Part shown: piece after piece, positions 52,237-59,286 of the stretch
Layout: every line of letters starts with the position of its first letter
Numbering within the stretch: position 1 is the stretch's first letter
Source of the DNA: Metarhizobium sp964253915
GTDB taxonomy: Bacteria > Pseudomonadota > Alphaproteobacteria > Rhizobiales > Rhizobiaceae
NCBI RefSeq assembly: GCF_964253915.1
Contig: NZ_CAXUSG020000002.1
Coordinates: 1-64,000 of the forward strand
DNA length: 64,000 bases
Direction: 5' to 3'
Program-made: the position numbers and the translations under genes
The notes under the pieces: generated by a model
Database searches by the model: none
Told to the model about the DNA's origin: nothing
The model's input: only the letters and a program-made list of their open reading frames with translations

Positions 52237-53384
52237 CGGCCAGTCAGACAAGAGGGAATAAAACCTTGCTCGGCAAAACAACCGCACAGATCCTCATTTA
52301 CGGCGTCGTCTGTCTGGCGATCCTGCTGGTACCCGTCTTCCTCGACGATGCGTTCCTGCTCAACAAGTTCGCGCGCTACCTGGTCTTCGCCATCCTGGCG
52401 ATCTCGCTCAGTCTGTCCTGGGGCTATGCCGGCATCCTCAATCTCGGTCAGGCGGCGACCTTCGGGATAGGCTCCTATTGCATGGCCATGGCGCTGAAAC
52501 TGCGGACCATCCCGGTGCACACCGGTTCGGACGGCCTGCCGGACTTCATGGTCTGGAACAACGTCACCGAACTGCCGCTGATCTGGCAGCCCTTCTACTC
52601 GATGAGTTTCGCGCTGATCGCGGGCATCGTCGTGCCGGCCGTCTTTGCCGGCCTGCTCGGCTGGTTCATGTTCGGCGGTCGCATCACCGGCGTCTATGCG
52701 GCGATCATCACGCTGGCCGCCATGGTCGTGGTCAACCTGTTGATCGTCGACCAGCAGGCCTATACCGGCGGCTTCAACGGCATCACCGATCTGGCGCAGT
52801 TCGATATCGCCGGCTTCACCTTCGATGCCTATTCACCCTCGACCTATTATCTCGTGGCGGTTTGCCTGGCGGCGACGCTGTTTGCGGCGCTGGCGATCAC
52901 CAAGTCGAAGACCGGGCTGATCCTGCAGGCGATCCGCGACCAGGAGGACCGCGTGCGCTTCTTCGGTTACGACGTCGCCCGCTACAAGACCTTCGTCTTC
53001 ATGGCATCGGCAGCGATCGCCGGCATTGCCGGCATGCTCTACACCGTCGTCATGGAGTTCGCCTCGCCGACCTTCCTCAGCGTTCCGCTGAGCCTGTCGG
53101 TGGTCATCTGGGTGGCGGTCGGCGGACGCCAGAGCCTGCTCGGCGCCGTGCTCGGCGCGCTGATCGTCACCGGCGTCCAGGGTACGCTGTCGGAATCCGA
53201 AGCCTTCCTCGACACCTGGACGCTGATCATGGGCGGCCTTTTCGTCCTCGTCGTCCTCATCATGCCCAAGGGGCTGGCCGGCGCGCTGGAAATGCTGGGT
53301 AACCGTCTCTTCGCGATCGGGCGGCATCCAGCAGCAGCGACCCATGAGGAGGAGATCAATGCCTCGCTGGAGCGCGCATCATGA
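52233..53384 (+). CDS. urtC: Urea/amide ABC transporter permease UrtC type
   Basis: A 383-residue LivM-class permease. Motifs LSWGYAGILNLGQAATFGIG, QAIRDQEDRVRFFGYDVA and WVAVGGRQSLLGAVLGALIV are typical of UrtC. Several membrane segments are evident, and a charged C-terminal tail of about 25 residues follows. The start overlaps urtB and the stop overlaps urtD, each by four bases (ATGA), so the importer is translated as one coupled unit. Confidence 0.92.
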   Translation: MTASQTRGNKTLLGKTTAQILIYGVVCLAILLVPVFLDDAFLLNKFARYLVFAILAISLSLSWGYAGILNLGQAATFGIGSYCMAMALKLRTIPVHTGSDGLPDFMVWNNVTELPLIWQPFYSMSFALIAGIVVPAVFAGLLGWFMFGGRITGVYAAIITLAAMVVVNLLIVDQQAYTGGFNGITDLAQFDIAGFTFDAYSPSTYYLVAVCLAATLFAALAITKSKTGLILQAIRDQEDRVRFFGYDVARYKTFVFMASAAIAGIAGMLYTVVMEFASPTFLSVPLSLSVVIWVAVGGRQSLLGAVLGALIVTGVQGTLSESEAFLDTWTLIMGGLFVLVVLIMPKGLAGALEMLGNRLFAIGRHPAAATHEEEINASLERAS

Positions 53385-54136
53385 ACGGCTATCAACTGCA
53401 CATGGATCAGGTCTGCGTCTCCTTCAGCGGCTTCAAGGCGGTGTCCGACCTGGATTTTAGGGTCCGCCAAGGCGAGTTGCGTTGCCTGATCGGCCCGAAC
53501 GGCGCCGGCAAGACGACGACGCTCGACCTGATCTGCGGCAAGACGAAAAGCACATCGGGCGAGATTTCCTTCAACGGCGCGCCGATCCACCGCCGCAAGG
53601 AATACCAGATCGCCCGGGCCGGCATCGGCCGGAAATTCCAGGTGCCGAGCGTCTTCCGCGAGCTGTCGGTGCGCGAAAACCTCGCCATCGGCGATTCCCG
53701 TCTCCCTGGCATCCTCGCCAACCTCTTCCGCTTCGGCTCCGGCCACGAGCGTGACCGCATCGAGGAACTGGCAGACCTCGTCAACCTCAAGGATGCGCTC
53801 GACACGCCGGCCGCGCATCTGTCGCACGGCCAGACGCAATGGTTGGAGATCGCCCTGGTGCTCGCCCAGAACCCGGCACTGGTGCTGATGGACGAGCCGA
53901 CGGCGGGGATGACGGCCCAGGAGACACGCAAGACGGCGGACCTCTTCATCCGTCTCCGGGGCCGTCACACCCTCATCGTCGTCGAGCACGACATGGGGTT
54001 CGTCCGCGACATCGCCGAGACGATTTCGGTCATGCACCAGGGCCGTCTGCTGGCCGAGGGGTCGGTCGAAGAGGTCTCGCAGGATGCGCAGGTGCGCGAA
54101 GCCTATCTGGGTTCGGGAGGGATCGGCCATGCTTGA
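53381..54136 (+). CDS. urtD: Urea/amide ABC transporter ATPase UrtD type
   Basis: A 251-residue LivG-class ATPase. Walker A is GPNGAGKTT, followed by RKFQVPSVFRELSVRENLAI. The signature is LSHGQTQWLEIALVLAQNP, where the usual Gly-Gly is His-Gly as in other UrtD proteins. Walker B is LVLMDEP and the switch VVEHDMGFV. It energises amide or urea import with UrtE. It overlaps urtC by four bases and urtE by eight. Confidence 0.92.
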   Translation: MNGYQLHMDQVCVSFSGFKAVSDLDFRVRQGELRCLIGPNGAGKTTTLDLICGKTKSTSGEISFNGAPIHRRKEYQIARAGIGRKFQVPSVFRELSVRENLAIGDSRLPGILANLFRFGSGHERDRIEELADLVNLKDALDTPAAHLSHGQTQWLEIALVLAQNPALVLMDEPTAGMTAQETRKTADLFIRLRGRHTLIVVEHDMGFVRDIAETISVMHQGRLLAEGSVEEVSQDAQVREAYLGSGGIGHA

Positions 54137-54824
54137 GCTTGCCAATGTCGATGGTTTCTACGGCCGCAGCCGGGCGCTGCAATCGGTATCGCTGTCGGTC
54201 GGCAACGGCGAGTTCCTAAGCGTGCTCGGCCGCAACGGCGTCGGCAAGACAACTTTGCTGCGCACCATCCTCGGGCTGATGAGCCGCACGGCCGGCTCCA
54301 TCCGCCTCGATGGGGTGGAGGTCAACGCGCTGCCGACCCACCAGCGGGCGCTCGCCGGGCTTGGCTACGTGCCGCAGGGGCGCGGCATCTTGCCCGCCTT
54401 CACGGTACGGGAAAACCTGATGCTCGGCACCTTCGCCACCCATGGCAATCAGGGCCGCATCGGCGAATGGGTGCTGGAGTTGTTCCCGATCCTCAAGGAA
54501 TTCTTGAACCGGCAGGGCGGCAATCTTTCCGGCGGCCAGCAGCAGCAGCTCGCCATCGCCCGTGCCTTGCTGTCGGAACCCAAGATCCTGCTGCTCGACG
54601 AACCGACGGAAGGCATCCAGCCCAACATCGTCGAGCAGATCGAAGACGTGCTGATCGATCTCAACCGCAGCAAGGGCCTGACGATCGTGCTTGTCGAACA
54701 GAACCTGAAGTTTGCCCGGCGCGCGTCGGGCCGCTTCGCCATCCTCAACCGCGGCAGCGTCGCAATGGCCGATGAGATCGGCAGGCTGACCGACGACATC
54801 ATCCACCAGCATCTCGTCGTCTAG
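54129..54824 (+). CDS. urtE: Urea/amide ABC transporter ATPase UrtE type
   Basis: A 231-residue LivF-class ATPase. Walker A is GRNGVGKTT, the signature LSGGQQQQLAIARALLSEP, Walker B ILLLDEPTEGIQPN and the switch LVEQNLKFA. The TEGIQP sequence after Walker B is characteristic of UrtE. The start ATG 54129 follows GGGAGGGATC inside urtD. Its TAG stop lies at the first bases of a dispersed palindromic repeat. Confidence 0.93.
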   Translation: MLELANVDGFYGRSRALQSVSLSVGNGEFLSVLGRNGVGKTTLLRTILGLMSRTAGSIRLDGVEVNALPTHQRALAGLGYVPQGRGILPAFTVRENLMLGTFATHGNQGRIGEWVLELFPILKEFLNRQGGNLSGGQQQQLAIARALLSEPKILLLDEPTEGIQPNIVEQIEDVLIDLNRSKGLTIVLVEQNLKFARRASGRFAILNRGSVAMADEIGRLTDDIIHQHLVV

Positions 54825-54870
54825 AGCATTTCCAGCCGAAGCGGGATCGCTTCGGCGTCGGACAATGCGG
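54822..54870. repeat. Rhizobial palindromic intergenic repeat (copy 3)
   Basis: TAGAGCATTTCCAGCCGAAG, then a CCGAAGCG/CGCTTCGG stem with a four-base loop. Shares its core with the copy at 6227. The urtE stop codon TAG is the first triplet of the repeat. Confidence 0.65.
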
Positions 54871-54911
54871 TCAAAACAAAGAGATAGAACAACCCCAACA
54901 GGAGAAAAATC

Positions 54912-55949
54912 ATGTATCACGGCGATATTACCAGCAGCAAGGACACGGTCGGCGTCGCGGTCGTCAACTACAAGATGCCGCGCCTGCATACGCGTGACGA
55001 AGTGCTGGCCAACGCCCGTAACATCGCCACGATGATCGAGGGCATGAAGGTCGGCCTGCCCGGCATGGATCTGGTGATCTTCCCGGAATATTCCACCCAC
55101 GGCATCATGTACGATTCCAAGGAGATGTACGAAACCGCCTCGCAGATCCCGGGCGACGAGACGGCGATCTTCTCCGAAGCGTGCCGCAAGGCCAATGTCT
55201 GGGGCGTGTTCTCCCTGACAGGCGAGCGCCACGAGGAGCATCCCCACAAGGCGCCTTACAACACCTTGATCCTGATGAACAACAAGGGCGAGATCGTCCA
55301 GAAATACCGCAAGATCATGCCGTGGGTGCCGATCGAGGGCTGGTATCCCGGCGATTGCACCTATGTCTCCGAGGGGCCGAAGGGCCTGAAGATCAGCCTG
55401 ATCATCTGCGACGACGGCAACTATCCGGAAATCTGGCGCGATTGCGCCATGCGTGGCGCCGAACTGATCATCCGCTGCCAGGGCTACATGTACCCCGCCA
55501 AGGAACAGCAGGTGCAGATCTCCAAGTCCATGGCCTGGGCGAACAACTGCTATGTTGCGGTTGCCAATGCTTCCGGCTTCGACGGCGTCTATTCCTACTT
55601 CGGCCATTCGGCGATCATCGGCTTCGACGGCCGCACGCTCGGCGAATGCGGCACGGAAGAAAACGGCATCCAGTATGCCCAGCTTTCCGTGTCGGCCATC
55701 CTTGACGCCCGCCGCAACGGCCAGTCGCAGAACCATCTCTTCAAGCTGCTGCACCGCGGCTACACCGGCATGATCAATTCCGGCGATGGCGATCGAGGCC
55801 GGGCGGCATGCCCCTACAACTTCTATGCCCAGTGGGTGAACGATCCGGAAGGCACCCGCGAAATGGTCGAGGCGCTGACGCGCCAGACCGTCGGCACCGA
55901 CGAATGCCCGATCGACGGCATACCCAACGCAGCCAGCGCCCATCGCTGA
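54912..55949 (+). CDS. amiE: Aliphatic amidase AmiE
   Basis: A 345-residue nitrilase-superfamily amidase that hydrolyses short aliphatic amides to ammonia and the carboxylate. The catalytic set falls at the same numbers as in Pseudomonas aeruginosa AmiE: Glu59 (VIFPEYS), Lys134 (QKYRKIMPW), Glu142 and Cys166 (SLIICDDGNYPEIWR). The N-terminus (GDITSSKDTVGVAVVNYKMP) is nearly that of known AmiE and distinguishes it from formamidase AmiF. It follows the Urt-type importer and gives the operon its main enzyme. Start ATG 54912 with ACAGGAG upstream. Confidence 0.96.
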   Translation: MYHGDITSSKDTVGVAVVNYKMPRLHTRDEVLANARNIATMIEGMKVGLPGMDLVIFPEYSTHGIMYDSKEMYETASQIPGDETAIFSEACRKANVWGVFSLTGERHEEHPHKAPYNTLILMNNKGEIVQKYRKIMPWVPIEGWYPGDCTYVSEGPKGLKISLIICDDGNYPEIWRDCAMRGAELIIRCQGYMYPAKEQQVQISKSMAWANNCYVAVANASGFDGVYSYFGHSAIIGFDGRTLGECGTEENGIQYAQLSVSAILDARRNGQSQNHLFKLLHRGYTGMINSGDGDRGRAACPYNFYAQWVNDPEGTREMVEALTRQTVGTDECPIDGIPNAASAHR

Positions 55950-55958
55950 CGCGCACCC

Positions 55959-55989
55959 GGGGCTATCCGGCTCCCAGGCGGATAGCCCC
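55959..55989 (+). other. Hairpin after amiE
   Basis: A perfect 11-bp inverted repeat (GGGGCTATCCG / CGGATAGCCCC) with a nine-base loop between amiE and the transporter gene. No T-run follows, so transcript stabilisation is more likely than full termination. Confidence 0.6.
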
Positions 55990-56022
55990 ATCACCAAAAA
56001 CACAAAAAGAGGGGAATGAAAA

Positions 56023-57354
56023 ATGTCTACACATTCTGCAAGACCCGGCGACGGGTCGCCTGTCGACGCCGATCACGTGCTCGGCGAGGAATACGAACAT
56101 ACGCCGGTACCGCTTGCGGCCCGGCGCAGCCTGTTTTCGATGGTGACGGTCTGGGCCGGTTTCCCGATGATCATCACCGGCGCCATGACCGGCTCCATCC
56201 TCGTGCTCGGCATGGGTTTTTCCCGCGCCCTCATCGCCATGATCGTCGGCAACCTGATCATGCTCGCTTATGTCGGCGCGCTCGGCCTATCGTCGACCAG
56301 GAGCGGCATGAACTTCGCCCTGATCGCCTCGCGGGTGTTCGGCACGAAGGGTTATGCGCTGGCCTCCGGATTGCTTTCGACACTGCTGCTCGGCTGGTTC
56401 GCGGTGCAGACAGGCATCACCGGCGCCTTGATCTCCAGCACTTATGGATTGAACTACGTGGCGATGACCATCGTCGCCGGCCTGCTCTACATCGGCATCA
56501 CCTTCATCGGGGTGCGCGGATTGCACCTGATCGGCCTCGTCTCGGTGCCGCTGTTTTTCGTCCTCGGCCTGTTCGTCGTCCTGCATTCCGCTTCGACCAC
56601 GACCGTCGCCGCGATCTGGTCCTATGCGGGCAACAACGGCGTGGCGACCATGTCGATGGGCGTCGGCCTGACGGTGGTGATCGCCCTGTTCATCGATGCC
56701 GGCACGGTCACGGCGGACTTCAACCGCTGGGCCAAGACCGGATCGCATTCGCTGATCGCAACCTTCTCGGCATTCCCGGCATCGAACCTCGTCGCCATGC
56801 TGGTCGGCGGCATCATGACGGCGGCGCTCGCCGTGCCGGATGCCAATCCCTTCGGCTCCGACAACATGTTCGGCTACATGAATTCGCTGCAGGTCGGCTG
56901 GCTCAGTGCGCTGGCTTTCCTGTTCATCTACATCAATCTCGGCTCCGTCTGCTCGCATTGCCTCTACAATGCGGCAACCGGCTGGTCGCGTATTCTCAGC
57001 TCGAAGATGCGGCTTTTGGCCGTGGTGCTCGGCGTTATCGGCATCGCCATTGCCGCCGGCAACGTTTGGGCCTTTTTCATCCAGTGGCTGTCGCTGCTCG
57101 GCATCGTCGTCCCGCCCATCGGCATGATCCTGCTGGTCGAAGCCTACATCATGAAGAATAGCGGCACGACCGAGAAGGAATGGCGGTCAACGCCGTTCAT
57201 TTCCTGGGCCATCGGTTCGGCGGCCGGTTTCGTCGTCGAATTTTATGCGCCGCAGATCTCCACGGCGATCAGCGCCGGCATCGTTGCAGCCGTCGCGCAT
57301 CTGGCGCTTTCCGTGCTGAAAGATCGCCGTGCAACGGCGAGCGCGCCGGTCTAA
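56023..57354 (+). CDS. NCS1-family (CodB-like) transporter
   Basis: A 443-residue membrane transporter of the nucleobase:cation symporter family with about twelve hydrophobic segments. TM1 reads SMVTVWAGFPMIITGAMTGS, and the NCS1-like segment FNRWAKTGSHSLIA lies in the middle. Family members move cytosine, purines, allantoin or hydantoins. In this amide operon it may import a cyclic amide or ureide, or export a product. Start ATG 56023 with AGAGGGGAA. A hairpin with AAATTTT follows it. Confidence 0.82.
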   Translation: MSTHSARPGDGSPVDADHVLGEEYEHTPVPLAARRSLFSMVTVWAGFPMIITGAMTGSILVLGMGFSRALIAMIVGNLIMLAYVGALGLSSTRSGMNFALIASRVFGTKGYALASGLLSTLLLGWFAVQTGITGALISSTYGLNYVAMTIVAGLLYIGITFIGVRGLHLIGLVSVPLFFVLGLFVVLHSASTTTVAAIWSYAGNNGVATMSMGVGLTVVIALFIDAGTVTADFNRWAKTGSHSLIATFSAFPASNLVAMLVGGIMTAALAVPDANPFGSDNMFGYMNSLQVGWLSALAFLFIYINLGSVCSHCLYNAATGWSRILSSKMRLLAVVLGVIGIAIAAGNVWAFFIQWLSLLGIVVPPIGMILLVEAYIMKNSGTTEKEWRSTPFISWAIGSAAGFVVEFYAPQISTAISAGIVAAVAHLALSVLKDRRATASAPV

Positions 57355-57360
57355 AAAAGT

Positions 57361-57387
57361 GGCGGGCGAAAGCGCCCGCCAAATTTT
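57361..57387 (+). terminator. Hairpin after the NCS1 transporter gene
   Basis: Stem GGCGGGCG / CGCCCGCC with a four-base loop, followed by AAATTTT. Possibly a partial terminator inside the operon; it starts six bases after the stop. Confidence 0.6.
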
Positions 57388-57406
57388 CGATCAAGGGAAC
57401 AAAGAA

Positions 57407-58426
57407 ATGACTGTTGATTACGAGATTTTCGAACTCGGCGATTTTGCCTTTCAGAATGGCGCACTCCTGCGCAACGCCAAGCTGGCCTACAAGACCTTCG
57501 GGACTTTGAACGCCGCCAAGGACAACGCCATTCTCTACCCCACCTGGTATTCAGGGCAGCACTACGACAATGAATGGCTCGTCGGCCGCGGCATGGCCCT
57601 CGATCCCGATAAATATTTCATCATCATCCCGAACATGTTCGGCAACGGCCTGTCGTCTTCGCCGAGCAACACGCCGGAACCTTACAATGCCGCCCGTTTT
57701 CCCAAGGTGACGGCCTATGACAATGTTCGCGCCCAGCACAAGCTGGTCACCGAACATTTCGGCATCGGGCATCTGCGGATGGTGACGGGATGGTCCATGG
57801 GCGGGCTGCAGACCTTCCATTGGGGGGCGATGTATCCCGACATGATGGACCTCCTGGCGCCATTCTGCGGCTCGGCCAAATGCGCGCGCCACAATTTCGT
57901 GTTCCTTGAGGGGGTCAAGGCGGCCTTGACGGCCGACGGTGCGTTTCTCGATGGCTGGTACAAGGAAAAGCCGCACAAGGGCCTGCGCGCCGCCGCCCGG
58001 GTTTATGCCGGCTGGGGTTTTTCGCAGTCTTTCTACCGCGAAGAACTCGACCTCAAGACCCTTGGTTTTGCCTCGCTCGAGGATTTCCTGGTCGCTTTCT
58101 GGGAAGGCTTCTTCTTGCCCAAGGACCCCAACAATCTGCTCACCATGTTGTGGACCTGGCAGAACGGCGACATCTCGGCCAATGAACTCTACAAGGGCGA
58201 CTACAAGGCAGCACTTGGGGCGATCAAGGCGAAGACCTATGTCATGCCGGGCCAGACCGATCTCTATTTCCCGCCGGAAGACAGCCGGAACGAGGTCGCC
58301 AACATGCCGAATGCGACCTTTGTGCCCATCCCGTCGATCTGGGGCCATTTCGCCGGCGGACCGGGCACGAACCCGGTGGACGTCAAGTTCCTGGACGACA
58401 AGCTGAAAGAATTGCTGGCGTCCTGA
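57407..58426 (+). CDS. MetX-fold alpha/beta hydrolase
   Basis: A 339-residue alpha/beta-hydrolase of the homoserine O-acetyltransferase family. The catalytic triad is visible as the Ser in TGWSMGGLQTF, the Asp in PGQTDLYFPPED and the His in IWGHFAGGPG. It lacks the sequence features I would expect around homoserine binding in true MetX, and it is encoded inside an amide operon, so an acyl-transfer or hydrolase role on an amide or ester substrate is more likely. The start ATG 57407 follows AAGGGAA; an upstream in-frame start at 57329 is rejected because it reads through the hairpin. Substrate unknown. Confidence 0.8.
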   Translation: MTVDYEIFELGDFAFQNGALLRNAKLAYKTFGTLNAAKDNAILYPTWYSGQHYDNEWLVGRGMALDPDKYFIIIPNMFGNGLSSSPSNTPEPYNAARFPKVTAYDNVRAQHKLVTEHFGIGHLRMVTGWSMGGLQTFHWGAMYPDMMDLLAPFCGSAKCARHNFVFLEGVKAALTADGAFLDGWYKEKPHKGLRAAARVYAGWGFSQSFYREELDLKTLGFASLEDFLVAFWEGFFLPKDPNNLLTMLWTWQNGDISANELYKGDYKAALGAIKAKTYVMPGQTDLYFPPEDSRNEVANMPNATFVPIPSIWGHFAGGPGTNPVDVKFLDDKLKELLAS

Positions 58427-58482
58427 CTTTCCGTTGCGCCGCGGCGACCGGAGGCGTCGCGGCGTTCAAACTCAAGAGGCAT

Positions 58483-59286
58483 ATGATGACCAATCTGGAT
58501 GCTTACCGCATTTCCAGCGAACCTTTCTATCGGCCTGTCAAAAGGGAGGTCGAGCTCTTCGAGGCCGCCTATGACATGCGGATCCCGATCATGCTCAAGG
58601 GGCCGACCGGCTGCGGCAAGACACGTTTCGTCGAGCACATGGCCTGGCGGCTCGGCCGGCCGCTGATCACCGTTTCCTGCCATGAGGACATGACGGCGTC
58701 CGATCTCGTCGGCCGCTATCTCCTCGATGCCGAGGGGACGGTCTGGCACGACGGGCCTTTGACGCTGGCGGTGCGCGAAGGGGCGATCTGCTATCTCGAC
58801 GAGATCGTCGAGGCGCGGCAGGATACGACCGTCGTCATCCATTCCCTGACGGACGACCGGCGCATCCTGCCGCTGGAAAAGAAGAACGAGGTGCTGAAGG
58901 CGCATCCGGATTTCCGCATCGTCATCTCCTACAATCCCGGCTACCAGAGCGTTCTCAAGGACTTGAAGGAATCCACCAAGCAGCGCTTCGGGGCCATCGG
59001 TTTCGGTTATCCGGAAGCGTCGATCGAAGCGGAGATTGTTGCCGTTGAAGCGGGGGCTGATCGCCGTACGGCCGAAATGCTGGTGCGGATCGCCGAACGC
59101 TCCCGCAATCTCCGCGGCCACGGGCTGGACGAAGGTGCCTCGACCCGCATGCTGGTGCACGCGGCGATGTTGGCGGGCAAGGGCATCGCCATCGACCAGG
59201 CCTGCCAGATGGCAATCGTCCTGCCGATCACCGACGATCCCGACCTGCGCGATGCGCTGACGGCTGCGATCTCGGCCTGCACCTGA
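58483..59286 (+). CDS. MoxR/CbbQ/NorQ-type AAA ATPase
   Basis: A 267-residue AAA+ ATPase of the CbbQ/NirQ/NorQ group. Walker A is LKGPTGCGKTRFVEHMAW, Walker B is ICYLDEIVEA, the sensor 1 Asn lies in VISYNPGYQS, and a C-terminal helical lid follows. These ATPases work with a VWA-domain partner to remodel or activate enzymes, often by inserting a metal or releasing an inhibitor. The partner is encoded immediately downstream (1-base overlap, TGATG). No norCB or cbbLS is nearby, so the client is unclear. Pseudomonas ami operons also include an ATPase gene (amiB), which makes a role in the amide system plausible. Confidence 0.88.
   Translation: MMTNLDAYRISSEPFYRPVKREVELFEAAYDMRIPIMLKGPTGCGKTRFVEHMAWRLGRPLITVSCHEDMTASDLVGRYLLDAEGTVWHDGPLTLAVREGAICYLDEIVEARQDTTVVIHSLTDDRRILPLEKKNEVLKAHPDFRIVISYNPGYQSVLKDLKESTKQRFGAIGFGYPEASIEAEIVAVEAGADRRTAEMLVRIAERSRNLRGHGLDEGASTRMLVHAAMLAGKGIAIDQACQMAIVLPITDDPDLRDALTAAISACT

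Noticed and set aside
57407..58426. Methionine-pathway homoserine O-acetyltransferase metX
   Set aside because: The fold matches, but the genomic context is amide catabolism and the substrate-specific features were not seen.
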